A stretch of 64,000 nt of DNA, taken from the NCBI GenBank assembly GCA_963675055.2, contig CAXXJE010000002.1, positions 186,001-250,000 of the forward strand. The letters run 5' to 3'. Below the pieces are notes generated by a model. That model worked only from the letters and a program-made list of their open reading frames with translations. It did no database searches and was not told the origin of the DNA. Positions within the stretch are counted from its first letter, which is position 1; each line of letters begins with the position of its first letter. Positions 7,693-15,983 of the stretch are shown one piece after another. A program made the translations under genes and the position numbers. This DNA comes from PGYT01 sp963675055 (GTDB taxonomy: Bacteria > Bacteroidota > Ignavibacteria > Ignavibacteriales > Melioribacteraceae).

Positions 7693-10278
7693 ATGACATC
7701 ACAGGAAATAAGACAGCAGTTTTTAGATTTTTTTAAGAATAAAGAGCACAGGGTAATTGACAGCGCACCGGTAGTTCCTCATGGAGATCCGACACTACTT
7801 TTCACGAATGCAGGAATGAACCAGTTCAAGGATGTGTTCCTCGGGAAAGGCACAAGAGATTATAAACGTGCTGTAGATACTCAGAAGTGTATTCGTGTAA
7901 GCGGAAAGCACAACGACCTTGAAGAAGTTGGCCGCGATACTTACCATCATACTTTTTTCGAAATGCTCGGCAACTGGTCTTTCGGCGACTATTACAAGGA
8001 AGAAGCAATTGCATGGGCCTGGGAACTCCTTACTGAAGTATGGAAACTGCCGAAGGAACGCTTGTGGGCAACTGTATATAGAACGGACGACGAAGCTTTT
8101 GAAATTTGGAAGGATAAAACAGATATCGATCCGAAACATATTTTAAAATTCGATGAGAAAGATAATTTCTGGGAGATGGGCGATACCGGTCCGTGCGGAC
8201 CCTGCTCAGAAATACACATAAACCTTTCGGATGATCTTGAAAACGCTTCGCTGGTTAATGCCGGAGTTGAAGAATGTATTGAAATATGGAATCTTGTATT
8301 CATACAATACAATCGGGATGAACAAGGTACACTTCACGAATTGCCGCACAAGCATGTCGATACCGGAATGGGCTTCGAACGTGTGACTGCAGTTCTGCAG
8401 GATAAAAAATCCAATTACGACACCGATGTGTTCATGCCGATCATAAAAGAGATTGCGAAGATCAGTAGAATCGAATACAGGGATCCGGATCACAAGATTG
8501 CTATGCGGGTTATTGCAGATCACGCTCGTACTTTAACATTTGCTATTGCCGACGGAGCTTTACCGGGCAATGAAGGACGAGGTTATGTACTTAGAAGAAT
8601 ACTCCGGCGTGCAGCAAGATTCGGGCGCAAGCTTAACCTAAATGATCCATTCATTTATAAACTCGTTGATGTTCTTACTGATACGATGGGTGATGTATTT
8701 AAGGAAATAGTTGAACAGAAAGAAACCGTAAAGAAAATTATTAAAGCTGAAGAAGAAAGCTTTAATACTACTCTAGACAGGGGCATCGACCTTTTCAACG
8801 AGGTTAGCAATAAGGATGAAGTTAAAAACTCAAAAATTATTCCCGGTGAAGATGCTTTTAAACTCTACGATACATTCGGCTTCCCAGTCGACCTAACACG
8901 TGTGATGGCTGAGGAAATCGGATTCAGTGTTGATGAAAAACTGTTCGGGGAACTTATGAACCAGCAGCGTGAGCGCGCGAGAAAATCTACAAAAGATAAG
9001 ATTGCTTCCGCTCATGCTTTGGAAGAAGGACTGGATAGCTTTGAAATATCGAACAAGGAACCAACTGTATTTACAGGTTATAATGAACTTGAAACATCTG
9101 CAACTGTCACCGGATTGAAAACAAATAACGGACAAGCTTTCATTATACTTGACAAGTCACCCTTCTATGTTGAATCAGGCGGACAGGTAGATGACGAAGG
9201 AACAATAATAATAGGCGATACTCATTTGGAAGTGGTCGGACTCTCTAAACTGAATGGACAGGTTATTCACATTGTCGACAACGAGGCTAAGCTGGAAATT
9301 AAAAACGGTATGAACGTTACAGTTAAAATTGATTCGGCTCGCCGCTGGGACGTAATGCGGAATCACTCGGCTACTCACTTCCTGCATGCTGCTTTAAGGG
9401 AAGTACTCGGAACTCATGTGCAGCAGTCAGGCTCCTACGTTGGTCCTGACAGACTACGCTTCGACTTTACGCATTTCGAGAAAATGACTGAAGGTGAAAT
9501 TGATGCCGTTGAATCATTGGTTAATGAGAAACTGCTTGAAAATATCCCGATGAACCACCACCGTGACACACCTTTTGAAGATGCGAAAGAGATGGGTGCA
9601 ATAATGTTTTTCGGTGACAAGTATGGTGACAAGGTTAATGTCGTACAGTTCGGCGATTATACGCTCGAGTTCTGCGGAGGCACACATGTTCAAAACAGTT
9701 CACAGATCGGACTATTCAAGATCGTAAGTGAATCGTCAATTGCCAGCGGCGTAAGAAGGATTGAAGCAGTTACCGGGCGTGGTGTTGAAGAATACATTAA
9801 GAAGCAAGAAGACAGAAGCAAGAAGCTGGAAAACAGGATTGCGGAGCTCCAGGAAGACAAGAAAAAACTGGAGAAGGAGCTTGCGGACATTCAGCTTCAA
9901 TCAAAGCTGGGTGGTATTGATTCCATTGTTTCCTCCCCAGCTGAAGTTGAAGGAGTTAATGTATTCAAGGGTAAAGTCGACGCTGTTAACATGGACGAGC
10001 TTAAATCCATGGGTGACGAGCTGCGCAACAAGATTAAAAGCGGTGTCGGTTTGTTAATTGCACAGGTCGAAGATAAAGTCCAGATGGTCTGCGTAGTTAC
10101 TGACGATCTTATAAAAGATAAGAAAGTAATGGCTGGAAAGATTGTGGGTGATGTCGCAAAGCTTCTGGGCGGAGGAGGAGGCGGTCGTCCTCACATGGCT
10201 ACAGCCGGCGGGAAGGATGTTTCCAAAATTGATGAAGCGCTTGAAAGGACAGAGGAATTCGTAAAAAAGTATCTTTGA
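7693..10278 (+). CDS. alaS: Alanine-tRNA ligase
   Basis: An 861-residue full-length class II alanyl-tRNA synthetase that charges tRNA-Ala in the cytosol. The N-terminal catalytic domain begins FKNKEHRVIDSAPVVPHGD and carries class II motifs, including FTNAGMNQF, HHTFFEMLGNWSFGDY and GRGYVLRRILRRAARFGR. The editing domain has the HSATHFLH zinc-site motif (about residue 557) and CGGTH (about 660). A coiled coil (KKLENRIAELQEDKKKLEKE) precedes the C-Ala domain, which ends GGGGGGRPHMATAGG. No domain is missing. It is single-copy housekeeping, divergent from the rhomboid-like gene. The start codon is preceded only by a weak ribosome site. Confidence 0.98.
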   Translation: MTSQEIRQQFLDFFKNKEHRVIDSAPVVPHGDPTLLFTNAGMNQFKDVFLGKGTRDYKRAVDTQKCIRVSGKHNDLEEVGRDTYHHTFFEMLGNWSFGDYYKEEAIAWAWELLTEVWKLPKERLWATVYRTDDEAFEIWKDKTDIDPKHILKFDEKDNFWEMGDTGPCGPCSEIHINLSDDLENASLVNAGVEECIEIWNLVFIQYNRDEQGTLHELPHKHVDTGMGFERVTAVLQDKKSNYDTDVFMPIIKEIAKISRIEYRDPDHKIAMRVIADHARTLTFAIADGALPGNEGRGYVLRRILRRAARFGRKLNLNDPFIYKLVDVLTDTMGDVFKEIVEQKETVKKIIKAEEESFNTTLDRGIDLFNEVSNKDEVKNSKIIPGEDAFKLYDTFGFPVDLTRVMAEEIGFSVDEKLFGELMNQQRERARKSTKDKIASAHALEEGLDSFEISNKEPTVFTGYNELETSATVTGLKTNNGQAFIILDKSPFYVESGGQVDDEGTIIIGDTHLEVVGLSKLNGQVIHIVDNEAKLEIKNGMNVTVKIDSARRWDVMRNHSATHFLHAALREVLGTHVQQSGSYVGPDRLRFDFTHFEKMTEGEIDAVESLVNEKLLENIPMNHHRDTPFEDAKEMGAIMFFGDKYGDKVNVVQFGDYTLEFCGGTHVQNSSQIGLFKIVSESSIASGVRRIEAVTGRGVEEYIKKQEDRSKKLENRIAELQEDKKKLEKELADIQLQSKLGGIDSIVSSPAEVEGVNVFKGKVDAVNMDELKSMGDELRNKIKSGVGLLIAQVEDKVQMVCVVTDDLIKDKKVMAGKIVGDVAKLLGGGGGGRPHMATAGGKDVSKIDEALERTEEFVKKYL

Positions 10279-10287
10279 TAGCTTATA

Positions 10288-10311
10288 CCCGGCGTCTTGC
10301 AGGACTCCGGG
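10288..10311. terminator. Hairpin between alaS and the convergent CNNM gene
   Basis: Arms CCCGG and CCGGG with further inner pairs (GTC/GAC) around a TGCA-type loop. CTATTTTATAAATCTTT follows on the plus strand. It lies 9 bases after the alaS stop codon and may serve both convergent genes. The T tract is weak. Confidence 0.5.
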
Positions 10312-10344
10312 CTATTTTATAAATCTTTACAACAGTATAACAGC

Positions 10345-11370
10345 TCACCGTAATTTTTCCTTCCACACTTTTTTCGCATGTTTTCTCATATCGGTTTCTA
10401 TATCCGTTTCATCAACAATTTCCAGCCCGGTCAATGTTTCAACCACATCCTCCAAAGTTACAATCCCTTCCACCCCGCCGTGTTCATCAATAACAAGTGT
10501 GATATTATCTTTATTGTCCGTCATATCACGAAACAGTTTATATACCGGGTAGTTTTCAAAAACTACCGGCATTTCTCGTTTATATTCTGATAGTTTCCCA
10601 TTATTATTACCTGCTGCCAGTTCGACAAGCAGTTCATCCTTTAAGACATAGCCGGTAACATCATCCGAATTTTCATTATATACGGGAATTCTTGAAAACC
10701 TAAGGTTACTTTCAACGGAATAAAATTCTTCAATCGAAAGATTCTCATTAAGAGTTTTTACGACTGTCCTGGGTGTTAAGATATCTTTTACAAGATACTT
10801 ATTGAACTTTACGATATTCATAAGAACATGCGACTCCTCCCGTTCGAATATCCCGGCATTCATTCCTATTTTTGCAAGCGCAACGAAATCGTTTCTTGTT
10901 ATCCTGTTCTTCTTTCGGGATTTACTAATTCGACTGGTCAGGAATTGACCAACTACAACCAACGGATATAGAACGAATATTAATACAGTTAGTATATGAG
11001 TTGTTACCGGAATAAGGGTTTGCCAGTAAGTGGCTCCGAGGGTTTTGGGTATAATTTCGGACAAGAAAAGAATTAACAGAGTTAGAATTATAGATATTAA
11101 CGACAAATACTCATTGCCCCATATTGTCTGCGCCTGCGCTCCTACTCCTGCTGCTCCAATCGTATGTGCAAATGTATTTAAGGTTAAAATAGCAGCCAGA
11201 GGTTTGTCGATATTCTCTTTAAGTTTTTTCAGATTCGGCGCGTATTTCTTGTTCTCCTCCAATTTAATTTCAATGAATGTTGGAGTTGAACTCAATATTA
11301 TCGCCTCAAGCATTGAGCAAAGGAACGAGAAAAATAGTGCAACAAACAGATATACTATTAAAAGCATCAT
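10345..11370 (-). CDS. CNNM/DUF21 membrane protein with CBS pair (CorC/TlyC-like)
   Basis: A 341-residue protein. Residues 1-145 form the DUF21 (CNNM) transmembrane domain with about four helices, including the SEIIPKTLGATYW motif. Residues about 195-315 form a CBS pair (DILTPRTVVKTL, then RIPVYNENSDDVTGYVLKDEL, then VIDEHGGVEGIVTLEDVVE). Related proteins take part in magnesium or cobalt efflux and are often mis-named hemolysins. The C-terminal CorC-HlyC transporter-associated domain of longer members is absent. It is convergent with alaS, with its own upstream region shared with the fucosidase operon. Confidence 0.92.
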   Translation of the reverse strand: MMLLIVYLFVALFFSFLCSMLEAIILSSTPTFIEIKLEENKKYAPNLKKLKENIDKPLAAILTLNTFAHTIGAAGVGAQAQTIWGNEYLSLISIILTLLILFLSEIIPKTLGATYWQTLIPVTTHILTVLIFVLYPLVVVGQFLTSRISKSRKKNRITRNDFVALAKIGMNAGIFEREESHVLMNIVKFNKYLVKDILTPRTVVKTLNENLSIEEFYSVESNLRFSRIPVYNENSDDVTGYVLKDELLVELAAGNNNGKLSEYKREMPVVFENYPVYKLFRDMTDNKDNITLVIDEHGGVEGIVTLEDVVETLTGLEIVDETDIETDMRKHAKKVWKEKLR

Positions 11371-11678
11371 AGATAGTGCCTTTGTTTATTATTCCACTTA
11401 AGTCAATCAAATATGTTCTTTGAAAACATATGGATATCAATATAGGGGATACTATTGGAATTGCAAAACTACAGCCATTTTCCAACTGGTTTTCATTAAG
11501 TAAATTTAGCTCTAAAGCTTCTTGACTTTATACACCAGACTTTTTACCTTGCGTTATATTTGGTGTACTTCTTACACTTTTACCCAAAGGATTAGTTAAG
11601 AAATACTTCATTTTACTGATACAAATGTACCACCGGCATTACTTGAATTACGTTTAACTTAATAAATCAGGTGCTTCG
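11371..11678. other. Divergent intergenic region before the fucosidase operon
   Basis: A 308-base, AT-rich, gene-free region between divergent genes. It should hold promoters for both. The one clear element is the inverted repeat at 11560-11580. No other gene or RNA signal was seen. Confidence 0.6.
11560..11580. promoter_or_regulatory. Candidate sugar-regulator operator upstream of the fucosidase operon
   Basis: Half-sites TTGGTGTA and TACACTTT separated by 5 bases. The right half and the spacing match the perfect inverted repeat at 34447-34467 upstream of the TonB-receptor operon. It lies about 100 bases before the GH29 start. Binding by the Nudix-type regulator at 19048 is inference. Confidence 0.45.
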
Positions 11679-13085
11679 ATGAAATCGATCATCCGTACTT
11701 TCCTAACGAGCCTCATCCTGTTTGCAGCTGCGTCAGATATTTACTCACAGACAATTAATGAACTTCAAAATGGAATTGTTGATATGCGTTTTGGTGCATT
11801 CTTTCACTATGGAATACGCACTTACACCGGTGGAGCTTGGGGCGAGGCTAACCAGGATATAACGAAGTTTGATCCCACCGATCTTGATTGTGGTCAATGG
11901 GCGGATGCAATGGCTGCGGCAAAAATGAAATTCGGTATTCTTACAACAAAGCACCATGATGGGTTTTGTTTGTGGGACAGCAGATACACAGATTATGACG
12001 TTGCCAGTATACCCTGGCGCGACGGTAAAGGTGATGTACTCAGAGAATATGTTGATGCGTTAAGGAAGCGTAATCTGGTTCCCTGTTTATATTATTCAGT
12101 TTGGGACAATACAGCCGGCATCGGCAACGGTCCTATTACCGAAGAAGACATGAAAGTTATAAAAGGTCAGATTACAGAATTATTATCTAACTACGGTGAA
12201 ATAAAACTTCTGTTTCTTGACGGCTGGTCCTGGAAGATGGGACACAAAGAAGTACCGTATGATGAAATAAGAGCGCTCGTTAAAACTCTGCAGCCCGGCT
12301 GTGTGATGATAGATAACACCCATCTTCACTGTCTATATAATAATGACATAATCCACTTCGAGGATGGCAGTGCTTGTCCCCCGGATAATACAGTCCCGGC
12401 CATATTAAGTCGGCTGATATATAAAAACAGCGGCAACAGCTGGTTCTGGGATGATAGAGTTCCCGATGCGCCTCTGATGTCTGTATTGGAAATTGTTGAT
12501 TCCTGCTTATCTTACCTGGAACCCCGATGGTGCAGCTTCATACTAAACCTGCCTCCTAATCCGGAAGGAAAAATTGATGACCGCATAGTTTCCAGACTAC
12601 AAAAAGTTGGAGAAGCCTGGACACCTGATCCTAACCGTAAGCCGATACCGGAACAAAACCCGTTTATAAATAAACCTATCACACCGTTTGCAGCTACGGC
12701 TTCAACAGGTCAGGCATATTTTGCCGTGGACGGTAAAAACGATCGTTATGAATACTCGGTTTGGGAAAGCGCAGTTTTTCTGCCGCAGACTTTAACCGTC
12801 GATCTCGGCGAAGTACACAGCGGCATAAATATACTAGCCTATGTACCAAAGTATGAGCCTGTAATCGTTCCTTTGACAGAAGGAAGTGTTATGAAATACA
12901 AAGTCTACTCCAGCTCCGACATGATGGACTTCTATGAAGTTGCCAGAGGAGAATGGTCTGGTGATACTAAAATGAAAGAGACTACATTCGAACCTGTAAA
13001 AGCCCGATATATCAGACTTGAAATAGAAACCGCTAACGGTCCTTTCGCAGCAGCAACGGAGATAAGTGTAGGCAAGACGAATTAG
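11679..13085 (+). CDS. Alpha-L-fucosidase (GH29) with C-terminal discoidin-like domain
   Basis: A 468-residue exported glycosidase. The signal peptide covers residues 1-23 (ending DIYSQ). The GH29 TIM barrel includes MRFGAFFHYGIRTYTGG, the TTKHHDGFCLWDS strand and the catalytic nucleophile Asp in LLFLDGWSW. Residues about 340-468 form an F5/8 type C (discoidin/CBM32-like) domain that probably binds carbohydrate. It should release terminal alpha-L-fucose from host, algal or plant glycans. No sorting domain is present, so a periplasmic location is likely. It heads an operon with GH31 and GH2 genes, which suggests attack on a branched, fucosylated oligosaccharide such as a xyloglucan fragment. 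An AGGTG ribosome site supports the start. Confidence 0.93.
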   Translation: MKSIIRTFLTSLILFAAASDIYSQTINELQNGIVDMRFGAFFHYGIRTYTGGAWGEANQDITKFDPTDLDCGQWADAMAAAKMKFGILTTKHHDGFCLWDSRYTDYDVASIPWRDGKGDVLREYVDALRKRNLVPCLYYSVWDNTAGIGNGPITEEDMKVIKGQITELLSNYGEIKLLFLDGWSWKMGHKEVPYDEIRALVKTLQPGCVMIDNTHLHCLYNNDIIHFEDGSACPPDNTVPAILSRLIYKNSGNSWFWDDRVPDAPLMSVLEIVDSCLSYLEPRWCSFILNLPPNPEGKIDDRIVSRLQKVGEAWTPDPNRKPIPEQNPFINKPITPFAATASTGQAYFAVDGKNDRYEYSVWESAVFLPQTLTVDLGEVHSGINILAYVPKYEPVIVPLTEGSVMKYKVYSSSDMMDFYEVARGEWSGDTKMKETTFEPVKARYIRLEIETANGPFAAATEISVGKTN

Positions 13086-13166
13086 TTCAAACAAGGGAAT
13101 TGCAACTCCCCGTATTTGAATACAATGAAGTACAATTATTGCATTACAAATAAATAAAGAGAAGAA

Positions 13167-15983
13167 ATGAGAAAAACAATCTTATTACTGCTACTTATTA
13201 TAAGTAGTATAGTTATCACACAATGTTCGATGCGCGATGCTACGATTAAAATATTTGCAAACGGTGTTGAACTTAATTCAAGCGATATAAGTATGCGTGC
13301 AGAGTTTTACGAAGATAATATTGTAAGAATTATCAAATGGTCTGCAGATGGAACACCGGAAAAGAATAGTCTTTCAGTAATCGGGAAAGCTTCGGAAGTA
13401 AACGATATAACCGTTGAAGACAATGGAAGTTCTATTTTGTTACAATCGAATTCAATCGGATTAAAAATATCGAAATCGGATTTCTCGATAGACTACCTGA
13501 CTCCAGATAATTCAACTATTCTAAAGGAGTCCGGGGAACCGGTATTCAATCCGGTAGTTTATGATTCTGATTCCGGGTTTTCAGTTAAACAGGGATTTCA
13601 ACTGGCTGATGATGAGGGGGTTTATGGTTTGGGGCAGCATCAGTACGGTTATTTCAATTACCGCGGTAAGGAAGTTGTGCTTGTTCAGTCCAACACCGAC
13701 GCCGTAAATCCTTTTTTAACTTCAACACAAAACTACGGCATACTATGGGATAACTACTCCAAAACTGTTTTTAAAGATGGCAGGGAAGGAACTTATCTCT
13801 GGTCAGACATGGGAGATAACATTGACTATTACTTCGTATATGGCGACAACCTTGATCAGGTTATTTCAGGATATCGAACGTTAACGGGCAAAGCGCCAAT
13901 GTACGGTAAACATGCATACGGCTATTGGCAGAGTAAGGAACACTATGATACTCAAGCCGAGCTTATGTCTGTTGCAAGGAAATACAGACGCTTAAATATC
14001 CCGATTGATAATATGATTCAGGACTGGGATTACTGGAACGGCGCCGAGAACTGGAGCGGAATGTTTTTCGACAAGGAGCTATTCCCTCACCCGAAAGCTA
14101 TGTGCGATGAACTTCACAGAAAGAATTATCATATTATTATATCTATTTGGCCGGCGCTGGGTCCGAACACACCCATTTATAAAGACATGCTCGGCAAAGG
14201 ATTTCTTTATAAGCCGGTCGGCTGGGCAGGCTTTAAGTATTACGACGCGTATAATCCGGAAGCCAATAAACTATACTGGAAATATTTGAAGAACGGTTTA
14301 TACTCAAAAGGACTCGACGGCTGGTGGATTGACTCCACCGAACCTGATGTCGTTAACGCAATGTCGAAATCATCCAGCGAATACGAACTGAAGAAAATGG
14401 GCAGCAACCATCTCGGCTCGTTTGCACGTTACCTCAATTCATTTTCACTGGTTATGACAAACGACCTTTACAAATTCTGGCGGGAAACAGATACTAACCG
14501 CCGCGCTTATATACTCACCCGCTCAACCTACGCAGGTCAGCAGCGAAATGCGGCTACAACCTGGTCAGGTGATATTGGTGCAAGCTGGGAAGTTTACCGC
14601 AAGCAAATTGCCGCGGGATTGAATCATAGTATGTCAGGAATTCCTTACTGGACATTTGATATCGGCGCCTTCGTTCTTGGTGCATACGATGGTGTATTTA
14701 TGGAGGGCGGAAAAGATCCGGCATACCAGGAACTGTATGCCAGAATGTTTCAGCTTGGTGTATTTACACCTATTTTCCGTTCTCATGGTTCTGAAACTCC
14801 AAGGGAGATTTGGGAGATGGGTGAGTTCGTTGATCCTATTGTCAAGATGGATAAGCTGCGTTACAGATTAATGCCTTATATATATTCACTGGCCTGGAAA
14901 GTAACGAATGAAGATTATACCATAATGCGCGGTCTTCCGATGGATTTCACCAGTGATAAGAAGACTTTCTCAATCGCGGATCAGTTCATGTTCGGACCAT
15001 CGATAATGGTTAATCCGGTGACCGACTACATGTATCACCATCCGCCCGAAGCAAGTGTGGTTGTAGGCTCCGAATACTTCAAAACCAACGACAGACAACA
15101 GGGACTTGCAGCAAAATATTATAAAGATCCTGAGAGAAATGTTCTTGGAACGGAAAAGATTGATCCTAACATAGATATACTTTGGTATACAGGTCGCCCC
15201 GATTTTGTAACCGATTCAATGTACGCAATAACATGGAAAGGTAAGCTCATACCTAAGGAAAGCGGTCAGCACCAGTTTCACCTATTATGCTACGATGCCA
15301 AGCGGATAATTCTTAACGGCGACACACTTAAAATGGTTTACACAAGTGTTGAACAGTACACCGAAAAAGTAAAACTCGAAGCCGGCAAAGAATACGACTT
15401 TGTTCTTGAAACGGAAAACACCTCAACCGGCGCGGCGCGTATGATTCTCCGCTGGAAAACACCCTCTATATTTGCCAAGGAGCAGTCAGGCGATGTTGCA
15501 GAAAAAACCCGGGAAGTTTACCTGCCGGGCGGGACATCCTGGTATGACTTCTGGACAGGCGAGCAAATTAATGGTGGACAGAAAATTACAACCGAAGCAC
15601 CAATAGATATAATTCCATTATTCGTAAAGTCCGGGTCAATCATCCCGATGGGGCCGTTTCTGCAATACACTACCGAGAAACCTGCTGACCCGATTGAACT
15701 TAGAATTTATCCGGGAGCGGATGGTTCGTTTACATTATATGAGGATGAGAATAACAATTATAATTATGAAAATGGAATTTTCGCTACTATAAATTTCAAG
15801 TGGGATGATGAGACTAAAAAGCTCACCATCAGCGACCGGGTCGGTGAGTTTCCGGGAATATTAAAGACAAGGGCGATTAAGGTGGCTCTTGTATCTGAAG
15901 GGAAAGGAATAGGACTCGAAATCGAGAGTAATACAGATAAAACAATCAAATATACAGGCACTAAACAGGAAATTATATTTTAA
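13167..15983 (+). CDS. GH31 alpha-glycosidase (alpha-xylosidase-like) with PA14 after the catalytic domain
   Basis: A 938-residue exported GH31 enzyme. The N-terminus is hydrophobic and ends ITQCS, an imperfect lipobox, so it may be a lipoprotein. An N-terminal beta-sandwich precedes the TIM barrel. The nucleophile Asp lies in GWWIDSTEPD (about 388) and the acid/base Asp in TWSGDIGASW (about 466). A PA14 domain (about 650-775) is inserted after the catalytic barrel, and GH31 beta-domains close the protein. Bacteroidota members of this type release xylose from xyloglucan or glucose from alpha-glucans, and alpha-xylosidase is the likelier activity given the GH29 and GH2 neighbours. The stop codon overlaps the next start (TAATG). 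Confidence 0.9.
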   Translation: MRKTILLLLLIISSIVITQCSMRDATIKIFANGVELNSSDISMRAEFYEDNIVRIIKWSADGTPEKNSLSVIGKASEVNDITVEDNGSSILLQSNSIGLKISKSDFSIDYLTPDNSTILKESGEPVFNPVVYDSDSGFSVKQGFQLADDEGVYGLGQHQYGYFNYRGKEVVLVQSNTDAVNPFLTSTQNYGILWDNYSKTVFKDGREGTYLWSDMGDNIDYYFVYGDNLDQVISGYRTLTGKAPMYGKHAYGYWQSKEHYDTQAELMSVARKYRRLNIPIDNMIQDWDYWNGAENWSGMFFDKELFPHPKAMCDELHRKNYHIIISIWPALGPNTPIYKDMLGKGFLYKPVGWAGFKYYDAYNPEANKLYWKYLKNGLYSKGLDGWWIDSTEPDVVNAMSKSSSEYELKKMGSNHLGSFARYLNSFSLVMTNDLYKFWRETDTNRRAYILTRSTYAGQQRNAATTWSGDIGASWEVYRKQIAAGLNHSMSGIPYWTFDIGAFVLGAYDGVFMEGGKDPAYQELYARMFQLGVFTPIFRSHGSETPREIWEMGEFVDPIVKMDKLRYRLMPYIYSLAWKVTNEDYTIMRGLPMDFTSDKKTFSIADQFMFGPSIMVNPVTDYMYHHPPEASVVVGSEYFKTNDRQQGLAAKYYKDPERNVLGTEKIDPNIDILWYTGRPDFVTDSMYAITWKGKLIPKESGQHQFHLLCYDAKRIILNGDTLKMVYTSVEQYTEKVKLEAGKEYDFVLETENTSTGAARMILRWKTPSIFAKEQSGDVAEKTREVYLPGGTSWYDFWTGEQINGGQKITTEAPIDIIPLFVKSGSIIPMGPFLQYTTEKPADPIELRIYPGADGSFTLYEDENNNYNYENGIFATINFKWDDETKKLTISDRVGEFPGILKTRAIKVALVSEGKGIGLEIESNTDKTIKYTGTKQEIIF